NCBI GenBank assembly: GCA_025677815.1
Contig: JAIXMP010000051.1
Location: 155,517-219,516, forward strand
From: Phascolomyces articulosus
Lineage: Eukaryota > Mucoromycota > Mucoromycetes > Mucorales > Lichtheimiaceae
DNA length: 64,000 bases
Direction of reading: 5' to 3'
Both the position numbers and the translations under genes were made by a program. Below the pieces are notes generated by a model. It saw only the letters and a program-made list of their open reading frames with translations. It had not been told where the DNA came from and made no database searches. Position 1 is the first letter of the stretch. Every line of letters begins with the position of its first letter. Of this stretch, positions 37,401 to 49,131 are shown piece by piece.

Positions 37401-40400
37401 GCAGTAATTCGAAATAATGCTGAAATATGGATGCAAATCGCCCTTGTATTTCACGTACTAGATGTCTATTATTTCAAAAATAAAATAAAGTATTTAATAT
37501 ACATGTACAAAAAAAAAAGATAAATAAAATCATGTGCATTTCATACAAATTTGATTGATCTTCCTTTACCTGTTATTGTCGTCAGATCCTTGGCATTGTA
37601 AAGCCATTACATTGACAAATTCAGTCATATCAATTTCCATGATGGATTCATCACAAATGCTCAAAACTTCCTTTAAATCCTCTGTATCGACCAAAAGTCC
37701 ACGCATAAGACATGTATAGAATGATCGAAAAAAACTTTTGCAATAGAGTTGCCTAATATTCTGTGTTATTCGAAGCACTCGGTCCGTTAGGCAGGGCGCA
37801 CGGTTTTCGTGAAAATGTCCTTTGGTTAAGAGTGGTCTCATTGTGTCCCCTAGTCCATCATCTTCATAAACGAGCCATTCAATTGGCTTGATCAAAATGT
37901 TGTCATCGTTATCATGATTACAATCATCGTCAATCACCAGTTTAGTGAAGCCAATACTGTTATTGTTGTTGCTTTTACCTCTGTCAAAATGTGAATCGCT
38001 TTTGATAGGTTTCAGCGGCTTCTTGCGGACACACTCGAACATAATAAAGTCAAGACGATTATCTTCGGTATAAGGTTGATTATCTGATAATCCGCGAATC
38101 ACTGCGTCAAGGGCAGGAAAAAGAATAATCACAAACGACCGAACATCGACCAAAGAAACAAAGCAACGTAACTGTCGCAAATCGGTGGTGAACTGTAGAC
38201 CAGAATAGTACGATTTATTTGCGAACACAGCCTGTTTCAACTGAGACCAAAATCGTGTACCGCTATCATGATGTGTCATGATAATTTCTCCATCCGTCAC
38301 GGTTTCCAATCCAAGCTCAGCAAAATAATGCAACAAAGCATGATTTTGTGTATTCAGTCCTAACTGCGCGAGCGCTTTCTTATTCTTGCTCAATATTGGA
38401 TCTGGTCGAAGACAAATGTCGTTTTGATGTTCTTCCCGTTGGTGTTGATGAGTTTGATTTTTGAATGCTGGCTTGTTCATTTGATTATAACTTTGCTGTA
38501 AACGGGCATCGTACCTTCGATTAATTTGCTTATCTTTTTCAGTATCCAACGATAACCCATAAAATCGTGGCGATGCAAAGCTGGCAATAACAAACGCATT
38601 TGAACGTAGAACTGTAGTAACATCAAATAGTTGTGGCAACATCATTGTCATTGTAATATTTTGTTGGTTAGTAATTGCATTACTCGTACTTGACTCTGGT
38701 TCTCGTATTGATTTTTCTTTGATATCGCCTTTACTCTTGGAGCGTGCAACAGCATGTATTTGATCGAATGTTACCAAATGGGATATTGTTTTGCGATCTG
38801 GATTGACGGTCCATGTTTTGAGAGCTTCATATTGATCATGATTGCAACTCGGTTCCATCCATAGTTCGGTAGTAATATTTCCTGTATCAGAGTCTTTCCA
38901 AATGAAGTACTGGATCGCACATGGATCATCATTTCCTGGTAAACTTATTTCTTGGTAAAAGTGTGTACCGTCAGGCCGAGGTGAAACCAGCCGAAAACCT
39001 TGATCAAGACGTGCTTGACATAAAAACTGAAATGCTAAATCGTGAAGTGGCATCATTTTATGCTCTTTATGGTACTTGTTCTGATGATTATCAGTTTGCC
39101 AAGTCCAAGTTATATGTCGCAGATAATCTCGTACAATATACTCGCTTGTAAGCCACATTGCAGCAGGAAGATACCACGCACGTGAACGATTCCGTAATTG
39201 TACTCCTCCATCATCTTGGTGAAAATGCTTGACGTCCCTCATAAGCAATCGAGAATAAGGTCGATGGCATATCATACTTGAAGGTTCGTCTGGCAGTTCA
39301 AGGATATGCAGGAGATATGAAATTGTTCGTTGCCGTGCTTGCACATCCATATTAAAGAAAAGGAGTCGTACAGACACAAGACGACCATATTCTCTACGTA
39401 CTCGTACTTCGTAAAAGGAGGGTGGATAGCTGAGACTGACGGGGAAAAAATCTTTAGTGTCGTTATCACTCATCTCTGAGCTGTTGACAAATCGATTCAT
39501 GATTCGCACAAACGTACCATCCGAACCTTGAAAATCCGCCCAAGATCTCAGTATATGTTGTAGCTTTTCGGTTGCTTCATTGATAGTATACTCCACGTTA
39601 GAGACAAAATCTTGGTTGTACAGCGATGTTAATTTTGGTGACATATAGGGCGAAACATCTCCAAGTAATAAATCAATGCAGTTGTCGTCATACCAGCTTC
39701 GCGACCGTGGTCGATTTGTTGATCCATTAATATATTCCCAAAAATTGCGGAATGTGTCGGTGAATGCGTTCCTTTGTTGATTCGTTTCGGCAAGCTGCAA
39801 TCCAGAAAGATACTTGCTGTTGAATCCTAGAACTGCTTTGAGTACTTCATCTCCTTCATATATATCAATCAGATAGTTTTTAAGCTTTTCAGCTTTGACA
39901 TAAGACGGTGCATTATAAGTATCACTGAGATAAGGGGCTCCTGTTACAACACCCATCATCTGTGCACGTCGTCGAAAAGCATCCCAATTTTGAAGCATAT
40001 GTGCGAATTCTGCATCAGTCCGTACAAATATTTCTGCCCTTGGTGCTTTGGCACGACTAAAAATACTGCTGGGAAGAAAGCATGGGTCCGTTTTCAGTTC
40101 TTTCAAAGGTCCAATGATTGTTGGTAACCATGTTGCACGGATTCGATACTCAATGACGACGTTGGGCTGCCATTGTAAAGCCATGATAATTTGTATGCGT
40201 TCCTTTTTTACTGAACTAAAATCTGGTGCATCAAATGTACGTAAAAGACTAGTATCTGTTGTTGTTGCTGATTTTTTGAAATTATCGAATGAAACTGAGT
40301 GTAATATAAAACCCTCTCGAGCACGCGATGCAATCACGTGGGAAAATTCAGCTGGTAAAAGATATTCTCTATACCGTAATAACCGTACTGTATCTTGAGG

Positions 40401-42101
40401 TGGAGAAGAATAAGGGTCCCATGGAAAGTTGTACAGTGCCTGCTGCTCATCCATGGTAATTCTATCGAGACCACCTGTAGTGCCTCTTTCTTGTGCATCA
40501 TACAGCCGCAGGTCAAGATGTCGTGGTGTTAATGTTGATTCTCGTAAGAGGTACTTCGTGTGGTAAATATTTGGTGATTTAATGTTGGTTTCATTCACTG
40601 GTACAATTTCTACAGCAGGCCTTTCATCTTGCCATTCACTTGTTACATTCGAGTTGTATGTAGTTGAAGTTGATATGACGTCTACTACAGGTTTGCATTG
40701 ATCTGAATAAGTGAATGATCCTCCAGTTGATTTAGCAAGAAATGTGAGAATTTCATTATCAGGAACAAAACCAAAGTTTCTTCCAGGAATAAAACTGTGA
40801 ATAGACCCAACTTGAATAATATGACAAATTGCATCTTCCTCGGCAAATTGTCTTACAAATGTATTGTCATGCACATTAGATTTCATGGATCCATCCGTAA
40901 TCAAAATCATTTGTGGTCTCCCTTCACGGGGTAATAACTTCAATGCAAAGTGTCCAGCATGCAAAATACGAGATAGATTGGCGCCTGATTTTCCCATACC
41001 CCAAACTTCTTGTTTCGTGGACTGGTTATGAGATCGTCCATTCTGTGGTTTTACGCCGTTATTATCTGTAGATGATGAACGATTTGATACCGATGACTGT
41101 TGGTTTGATTGATGCTGTGGCTGTTGAGATGGAGATACAGCCAATAAAGGTGAGTTTTCAGGTGGTAACGATGTTGCATCCAGAATACTTACATCCTGTG
41201 GTATTACTACTTCACCTCCGCCTACATCTAAATCATACTCCAGCGTGGATCGTTTCCTTTGCATCAAATTTCGAAAACTTGCCGTGTCTTTCTGGAATGT
41301 GAGAAATTCTGCGTAAAGTCTAGCAACAATATTATGGATATTGTGTGTACCAACAGTAACATTTTGAATAAATACTCGTATAGTTGGATGTTCAGCAAGC
41401 ATAGGGATAACATTGATATTAGAAGCAAATTGCGAACAATCTGCCATCACCGTCAGTCGAATACGCGGTCGTAGCTGAATTAGCCACAAAGAAATACAGC
41501 TAGTAAGCACAATATGTTTTTTATATTTAACAAGTTTTTAAAATGTTAGTACTTACAATTGCCTTTTGTTCGGGAGATAATGGAAGTGAAAATGGTTGAA
41601 CAAGACCTTCCAAAGAATTTCTTAAACTATAATTCAATATAATACAATTAGTGTTACACAATACAATTTTTTCGGTACTGTGGAAAAAAACCTTATAACC
41701 AACCTTTCAAATGCACCGGACAGCAAGATCGTTGGTGTTGTACTACCCACCGTGGCGAGACTTGAACTAAGGTCTAATATATATACCACCCGGTATTCAT
41801 ACGTCATGGTCATTAAATTTGTTCTTGGTGTTAATGCAAACACCTCTCCTGGTCCATGGGACGGATCACCCAACACATCGGTCAAAGATGAATCTATTAA
41901 TTTCTTCCCATTAGTTTGTCAAATCAATGTTCGGTCAAGTATACCTATAAACTATCGGTTTCTTTCGTTTTCTGCTGTTAGAGCAACGCACTCTCAATCA
42001 ATTCATACCTTCCTGTCTCCAAATAGGCCTTCGACTCCTTGAAAGATATAGTATTTTCATTATCTATATTAAAAAATAATTGAATGATTGGCTATTTTTC
42101 C

Positions 42102-42132
<31 letters not shown>

Positions 42133-42593
42133 AGAGAGATATGGGAGGCATACGTCGTTCTCTTTGGTGGTCAATGGTTGGAACAAGTTTTTGAGAAACC
42201 ATTGGTTATATTCATTCTTTGTCGATACACGCGAATAGTTTAGTAACATAATAGCCGTCCTTGCTTCGATCACCTTTTGAAAACAACAACAAGCAAAGTT
42301 TACGCGTCAACATAACCACTGGTGGTAAGGTTCAAAGCATATCAAGTATTTACCTTAACTTCATTACCACGTGTTTTTTGATCAACTGTTGAATCATTTG
42401 TAGTGATAGTGTCATTTATAGAAGGTGAATTCTCCGGACGCTCATGGCCAGCGTCATTGTTATTACTGTCGACATTATGCGACATGGACCACTAAGTACG
42501 AAAAAATGTGAAATAAAAAGAAAAGCTGATAAATAGAATCGGACATATTGAGCAGAAAATTTTGATGGCCACTTTATTACTCACCACAGGCAT
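31418..42593 (-). CDS. SZT2: SZT2-like protein (KICSTOR scaffold homologue), ~3400 residues
   Basis: In animals SZT2 is the large subunit of KICSTOR, which anchors GATOR1 to lysosomes and limits TORC1 on amino-acid starvation. Exons in phase: 42593-42585, 42491-42354, 42273-42154, 42063-42009, 41893-41704, 41626-41557, 41474-37570, 37465-36992, 36933-35475, 35380-32153 and 31978-31418; total 3402 codons plus stop, against about 3432 residues in human SZT2. The N-terminal landmark is YEYRVVYILDLSSSLATVG, matching the animal YRFV..LDLSPS..IVD segment. Next comes a VWA-like part (LPREGRPQMILITDGS) and repeated structured blocks separated by Ser/Gln/Asn-rich loops. No signal peptide or membrane segment. 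The start could also be the in-frame ATG at 42485. The family call rests on the N-terminal motif, length and layout; function in this fungus is inferred. Confidence 0.8.
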
Positions 42594-42939
42594 AATGATC
42601 AAGTCAGCTTCGGCCCTAGCAAGCTATTTTATCTGCTTAACCAGCATGCTTATGCACTGTTAAGCCAAAGCGGAGAGTAATTTTGACATGTTTAACAGCA
42701 CCCCCAAACTAAAAAAAAATAGCCCACATCTACTTGCACCCCCCTCGTGCATCCCATCTAGCGTCCGGTCCGGACTTTTACCCGCCTCTAATATTAAAAA
42801 AAAATAGTGAAAATGCGTTGTGGATAAATATATAAAAATATAAATTGAAAATGCACAAACTCGAAAAAAGGAAAAATAGTAAAAAATAAATAAAAGAATA
42901 TAAAAAGGAAGAGGAAGAGGAAGAGGAAGAAAGGTAAAA
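42594..42939. other. Spacer upstream of SZT2 and left edge of the transposon nest
   Basis: Holds the SZT2 promoter side and a C-rich stretch at about 42700-42790 containing one copy of the CCACATCTAYTTGCAC direct repeat. No gene. Confidence 0.6.
42724..42739 (+). repeat. Direct repeat copy 1, CCACATCTACTTGCAC
   Basis: Followed by CCCCCCTCG. A near-identical copy in the same orientation lies at 44352-44367. The pair brackets the OTU-domain remnant. Confidence 0.7.
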
Positions 42940-43948
42940 CTAAATGGTTAAATCAGCGGCGGCTTCAGAATAAAATGAGTGGATAGAATGAATGTCAGCA
43001 TCGTCAGGTATGGAATAAGTAAATTCATCTACATTTCCAATGGATCGATCAAAAACATCTTTGAAGATTGGGTACCATGGATCAATAGTTAATAAATCTG
43101 CTTTTTTCCCTCGTGCTTCAGGATACAGTACGGATCATTGGATATTTGAATCACGTTTGATTTTGATTAGGATGGTGTGAACATGCTTAAGTTGTAATAC
43201 GATTGGATGTGTGCGTTTTGCGTCATGTGGATTAGTATGAAAAGGAAAAAAGATATAGGCTTGAATATCGTTATAAAATGCAATGGGACTTTGGAATGTA
43301 TCGGCAGCAATTTGAGTACATTCAGGAACACAAAACCATTGATTATTTTGTGGATTCGGAATTTCTTTGATACAATGATGATTATATTGTTTGTAATCAC
43401 CATCAACGTTTTTTAAATAATGCATGAGCATAGCATCTTTTACATCGATATATCTCCCCTCAAAACGAAATAATTCAACAGCAAGTACTCTAAATCCACA
43501 ATTCCCATCACCAACTGGGTTATGAACCATTTCAACAGCATTGGGAGGGAACAAACTGATAACCATTTTCAAATTAGGAACAATACGAAGTATAAGTGAT
43601 GAATTGGGAGTAGGAACAGGAGGCGGTTGGATGTTTGGTTGTGTGGCTTCTGTGGACTCACATTTTCCTTCCCTATATTCTTAATTAATATATCAAGTAG
43701 CAGCACCTTTGGTATCATATTCACAATTATACATATCCATACCAAATTTCTGCTGCTTCTCGGGCAATGCAAGTTTTGCTTTTCTTTTTACTTTCAAGTT
43801 CCTGGTGTTCTAATTCGATCAATTCACGTTTTTTTGTACTTTTCTGATCCTTGCCATCACCTCTTTTTGGGAGGGTTTTTGGCTGCTGCAATTCTTCAAG
43901 ATGAAAGGAAAGCTCATCACTGATTGCTCGTAAACGATTTAATAGCAT
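42940..43948 (-). pseudogene. OTU-domain transposon protein remnant (MULE-associated type)
   Basis: The frame beginning before 43572 contains VGDGNCGFRVLA, the OTU cysteine-protease motif with catalytic Asp and Cys. It runs on through a TGA at 43137-43135 (IQ*SVLYPEARGKKADLL) in the same frame to ITIDPWYPIF-like sequence and a stop at 42942-42940. Upstream, 43948-43727 encodes a charged coiled segment (LPKRGDGKDQKSTKKRELIE), similar in style to the Lys-rich tail of MULE/FAR1-type transposase proteins, which commonly carry a C-terminal OTU domain in Mucoromycota. No DDE core was found, so the element is truncated. Classification as MULE-derived is inference. Confidence 0.6.
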
Positions 43949-44351
43949 GGTACTACGTTGTTGCTGGTCAGGATATTTAATTGGTAAATTACTGATACGT
44001 GTGAGTTCATCACTAATCTGATTCTCAATACTAACAGTATTGTATGGTTCCGCTGTGGCGATGATACTGCCATTGTGGCTGTTTTCTGGAATGTCAGTCT
44101 CTATAAAATACGAACATAATAAATATAAATATTATATCTAAGTAAAAAAGTTTCGTTTTCACTACCTTCAGAGACAGTTTTTTAAGCATGGAGATGCCAG
44201 CGACGAGGAATTAAATTTAACGGGATGTCACCCGAAGATGGTAACATATGACAACAGAGAATATTGTAATGAGCTTGATAGCACATCTACAAATGTCTGT
44301 TTTTTAACACATTTCGATGTTTCAGTTCATCACAGATAGAATAAAATACGG

Positions 44352-44367
44352 CCACATCTATTTGCAC
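44352..44367 (+). repeat. Direct repeat copy 2, CCACATCTATTTGCAC
   Basis: Same strand as the copy at 42724, one mismatch, followed by ACCCCCTCTC repeats. It may mark ends of an element or solo repeats. Confidence 0.7.
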
Positions 44368-44639
44368 ACCCCCTCTCACACACCCCCTCTCACCCCAGGC
44401 AGACAGATCTCTCAGCTTAAAATCTGCCCTCTAAAGTTTTATGTGTACAAGTAGACACCTCTATAAAACCCCCTGAGATAGAAAGTAGGTAACCTACTTT
44501 ACCTACTCTCTTTTTTGACCACCGCACGCTTTTTGTGTAATTTAATTCATAATAGAACAGTGTAAAAGTTTACTACCCTTTCTTCTTTGCTCTTTAATCA
44601 TTATGGCACATTGCTCTCAACATCAACAACGATAATAAC

Positions 44640-44951
44640 AACAACGAAGCTGAACAGCATATTAAAGACGGTTGGAGTGCCCCATATCTTCCTTTGAAAT
44701 ATGGATCTAGAAATCTGTCAACATGGAATCTCTTCCTTTACCACTCATCTCTTTCTAGGGATCCTAGACATCCTTATTATTCATCTATAAAAGATGTAAA
44801 AGCGAGTCAGTATTATTTTTATATATTTGTAAAATTCAAATTATATTAATGGTGATATGTTATTATATATTATTAATAGAGCTTGGGTTGCCCGATGATT
44901 TTGAGTTTAAGGGTACTACTGACTCCCAGCTTCGTTTACTTTATGCGCAAA
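44640..44951 (+). other. Coding-like flank interrupted by the CACTA element
   Basis: A plus-strand frame reads GWSAPYLPLKYGSRNLSTWN, later (after an A/T-rich gap resembling an intron) ELGLPDDFEFKGTTDSQLR and LLYAQT, and stops abruptly at the CACTA terminus at 44952. The family is not recognised; probably part of an older transposon gene. Confidence 0.35.
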
Positions 44952-44963
44952 CACTATGGGAAA
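44952..44963 (+). repeat. CACTA left terminal inverted repeat
   Basis: CACTATGGGAAA; inverted match at 50750-50761. Confidence 0.88.
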
Positions 44964-44964
44964 T

Positions 44965-45110
44965 AAACTTATTCAGACTTATTTAAACTTATTCAAACAG
45001 CCGATTTTTACAATAAGCTTATCCAAACTTATCCAAACTTGTTTAGCAAGTTTTTATAAAAATAAAAAAATAACTTATTTAAACTTGTTTGAAATTATTC
45101 GATTATATCG
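44965..45110. repeat. CACTA left subterminal repeats
   Basis: Multiple copies of AAACTTATT / CCAAACTTATCC / AAACTTGTTT type motifs within about 140 bp. In plant CACTA elements such repeats bind the TNPA-like accessory protein. Confidence 0.75.
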
Positions 45111-45332
45111 ATCTGGTAGAATAAAATTTATTATTTCCAGGATGATAATAAACCAGTATTTTTACATAAAATAACATACAATAATCAACAATAAACAATT
45201 CTAGAGTTTATTATTCAACAGCCAAGACCAAAGAAATACAGACGTATTGACGATTATAATTATTTCACCTCCATTTCAAAATGTTTCATTATTTTTTTCA
45301 TCATTGGAAACTTTTTTTTTTTGTAAAGAAAA

Positions 45333-48300
45333 TTATAATGATTCATGACTATTTCCTAGTTTCATCTTTCCAATATCCATTCCTTTGTAGATGTAATAGA
45401 CTGATCCAGGATACAATAGCGATTTAATCATACCCGCGAATCGTTCTATATGTTCGACATCAGTAACGTAAAATCTCGTCCCATGCATTGAGCTTCCATA
45501 TGCAGCACCGGCACCGTTTTGATAAACATTCTCTATGATCTTGACGAGACATAGCATTCGCGTAACACCTTTTTGATGAAAAAGAAAGCGGATCTATATT
45601 ATCACTATCACGTAACAACAATTTATATGAAGTAACATACCTCGATAACTATGTGTAAAAAATAAAACAATTTCACAAAAAAATCGTCTCCAAACGGGAA
45701 TACTTTCTGCATGGGGATCCTGAGCATTAAGATCAACAGGTATCAATGCAGTGACAAAATGTGTCAGTTTCTTGACTCTGCTATTTGGAAATGCGAGGCA
45801 ATCGTATTCGCAATTATTAAGAAAAAGTTTTGGTGCAACTACACCAAGTATAGGATCAATTTCATCTAGAGGAGATTCTTTTACCCGCAACCAATATTTA
45901 TGAATATAGTGTCGTAAGTTGTAGTTGTTGTAGTTTGAAATAGGCACATTGTGCATAAGTGGTCCCCAGAATTGCATTTGTTCATCATCTCCAAGCTGGA
46001 ATGTTTGTCTCTTTTGATCCAATGCATCCTCCATATGAGTATCATAATATCGATTCCAATGTCTTGAAGCAGCAATTTTGAGTAATGCATTAGATGCGTT
46101 TGGTCCAGGAGCTACACGAGATTTAATATAGGCTTTAATTTCACCTACAACACATAATTAAACAAAATATTAGTGATTATATACCCATATACAATATCAC
46201 TATCTCTGATGAGAAAAATAATAATAATAATAAATATAGACAATACCAATAGCTCTTTCGATATTTCTTGTGCTTATTGTTCGTGGCGTTCCAAGTACTT
46301 CGATAGAATCAGCTAAGTGTCGAAGCATGTGCATATTTATTGTATATAGATTATGCGGCATATCATTCAGCATAAATATGTGCCATTGATGTAAGTATCT
46401 AAGCAAATAATAATAATAATAATATCGTATTGTATTCCATAAGCTTTGAATTATTTACAATACATTACGTAGATTATTACATTACACTACTTACAATCAC
46501 AATCGCTCCAAATTACTCGGTTGTTCTGGATCCCCTTCTCGTTCTGCCTGTTCCTCTTTATTTGAAATTTCCAATTGTAAAGCCAAACTACATCCATTGA
46601 CAAGGTTCATCAAAGAATCACGATCTGAACACTCATTTTCTTCCAATACCTCGTAAACGACAGTTGGTACCACATATAACAAAAAATCAATATAGTCAAC
46701 TGCACGAGAACTTCCAGATCTTGTAAACACGTCTGTATTTACAGATGTTAGTTGTGTACCGTAACAAACATAATAAATTTCAAAATAATAAACTTTACCT
46801 CTAACATCACCATCAAGTCCAATTAGCATCAGCAGGTGAGATTCATTTATAGCTTTTCCAATTAGAGCTTGTTGCCATTTTGGAAGACCAAAAGGAGTAT
46901 CAGCATTGACGTGCTGATTTTTTAACATTGCTAAAATTTGTCTTGATATATTCTGACCAATCATATGAAATTCTTCAGCCGATCCAAAAAAGTAAGGTGA
47001 ATGATATGTACTCAATTTTGTGAAAGGGTTTGAGTCTAATATTCCGAATTCCTATTAAATATATATATGTATATGTAAATATGTGCAGTATTTAAAATTA
47101 AAATATATTGATGAATTATTATTACCGGTAGCAATCCTGAAAAATCATCATCATTTCTCACAATGTCTAATGCCTCATATCCTGGGAAATACTGTCCGTG
47201 GCCAAGTCCTTTGGGACTAACCAGTGACTCAGAACCAATATGACAAGTGCGACAGCCGTGGTGAGAACCGTGACCAGTGTGATAGATAAGGTCACTGACA
47301 CCTGGTAGGTCACCGGAAGCTAAAAGTAAATGTGCATGCATGCGAATATCCTCTTCACCATCTACCTTTAAAATCATCCCATTTTTTGACAATTGTTCTA
47401 TTTCATTCATCAACGGAGACAAGAATGAGTGAATATTCTTCGGTTTCACCGGGCCTGGCAATATGGCTACTTGAAGCATGTTTTTTTTCTTATATCTAAA
47501 GGAATAACATTATTCTATAAGTGTTTGATTATGTGGATAATTAAATAATAAACCTGTATATACCTCTCTTCTTTGGGTAAGTTTACTATAACTAGGTGTA
47601 TAAGTTGCATAGAAAGAGAAGTGCGACCCGCATCAAAAGGAGCAAAGCCATCGCAAAATAATAAAAGGCCTACTGAAAAAGGGTTACGAAAGAGATGCTC
47701 TTGTTGAGTAAAAGCGTATCCATCAAATATATCCGTTATACTGTCAGAGGATCGTCTGTTGTTAAATGTTTCATGAAACATAGCGCGATATAATGGTGAT
47801 GCAAGCATAGAACCAAGTAATTGAGATAGAGGTAAATATCGCATGGTGGCAACTGGTTTCGATAGATTATCAATTTGATATCGAGATGTATTACACCAAA
47901 GGCAACTTGTATCAGTATCATTTTCATATAGTATGCATCCATTTTTGCATATGTGATAAGTTTGACTTTCAACTGGAAAAGTGGCCATCATCTGTTCATT
48001 TGCAAGGTAGATGCTATCAAAGGGTTCAGGGGCTTATATATGATATATTAGTAACAGCTTAAAAGTACCACTGCCAGCTACCTATGTCCCAGAAATACAT
48101 ACAGTAATTATTACTTTTTCTCCAATCATTACAAAAATCAATTATAGATTCGTGCGCTGCACTTGATAGGTTATTGTCTTGAACAATGTTAGAAAGACGA
48201 ATATTCCAGTATTCATGGGCACTTGGTTCTGGCAGGTCCTGAAGATCCATGGTAATAACCTCGTTCTCGAATTGTACCCGACTATTAGACTCTCGACGTA

Positions 48301-48702
48301 AAATATGTTCATCATTGTGTTCTTCAAAATAAAGCTCGCGTATCAAGTCATAGTCGTATTCTGTTTCATTATTAGCTTCGCTAAAGTTGTCGTCGCTTAT
48401 AACAGGCTGTTGCTCCTCCCCATTATATCCGTAATCATAGTCCTCCATACTGTAATTATCATTATGATCATTAATAATTGATAGTGGAGTAGAACGAATG
48501 GAATCTTCTAACTGAGAGTGGTCATCGTTTTGAACATAAAATGTTTGAGATCTAATGTTGGAAGGCGTGTTTGACCTGCTATAACATGAATCGTTGTCAT
48601 CAGAACTTTCTATGTTTGATTCCTCCTGAATTTATTGCAAAATATTTGATGTCTTTTCAGGTTATCAGGTATTACACTATGACAGTTATCACACCAGGGC
48701 AT
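45333..48702 (-). CDS. CACTA transposase (Transposase_21 / TNP2-like)
   Basis: DDE-superfamily transposase of CMC elements. The gene is split into coding blocks with short introns: 48702 to ~48080, ~48035-47575, ~47500-47130, 47040 to ~46800, ~46750-46500, ~46405-46250, ~46145-45640 and ~45580-45333. Landmarks: CLWCNTSRYQID, YRAMFHETFNNRR, ITDIFDGYAF, then a FCDGFAPFD...LPKEER block, VAILPGPVKPKNIHSFLSPL, LLASGDLPG and HHGCRTCHIG. C-terminal blocks read YLHQWHIFMLNDMPHNLYTI and TRFYVTDVEHIERFAG. The N-terminus MPWCDNCHSVIPDNLKRHQ looks like a C2H2-type finger but leads into a stop one frame away; splicing GTAATA...TTCAG (50 nt) would bypass it. No internal nonsense codon was seen in the conserved core, unlike all neighbouring elements, so it may be recently active. 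Confidence 0.8.
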
Positions 48703-49131
48703 GGTGATATTTAAAATTTGGGGAAGAGTTCACAGGAGCTCTGCTTTGACGTTTCCTTTTTTAATACCCATTCTGTGTGAATGTCCGCTTCCACCATAAT
48801 TACGTGCTTCCCCAAAACTTACCCAAATCCATGATAAAAAGGGCAAAAAGAAGATAGCTTAAAACCTCATTGAGTTAGAATCCATGCACTTTGACTCTCG
48901 ATTTTGGGTTATATACTTGTGAAACAGTAGATATATATAATTTTATAAAAACATACATATCCGTTCACTATTGCACAGCGGTTGCTATGGCAACGAACCC
49001 CGTTTTGGATAAAAAATGCCGTTCGTGCTGTGCATTGCTTTATCAAGAGCTAATTCTTTCTACAAACAACAAAAGTATCTCTTTCTTTCAAAAAAAAATA
49101 CACCTCTTTTCCTTTAAACTTTTTACTTGAA
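48703..49131. promoter_or_regulatory. Bidirectional promoter of the CACTA element with an X-box
   Basis: The 429-bp spacer between the divergent transposase and AT-hook genes. It contains GTTGCTATGGCAAC at 48981-48994, which differs by one base from the palindromic RFX X-box GTTGCCATGGCAAC. Promoter role is inferred from the divergent arrangement. Confidence 0.55.

Noticed and set aside
41475..41556. Extended 5' end of the largest SZT2 exon reading into CISLWLIQ
   Set aside because: The TAG acceptor at that point gives the wrong phase; the acceptor AATTCAG before CTACGACC is in phase and has a better pyrimidine tract.
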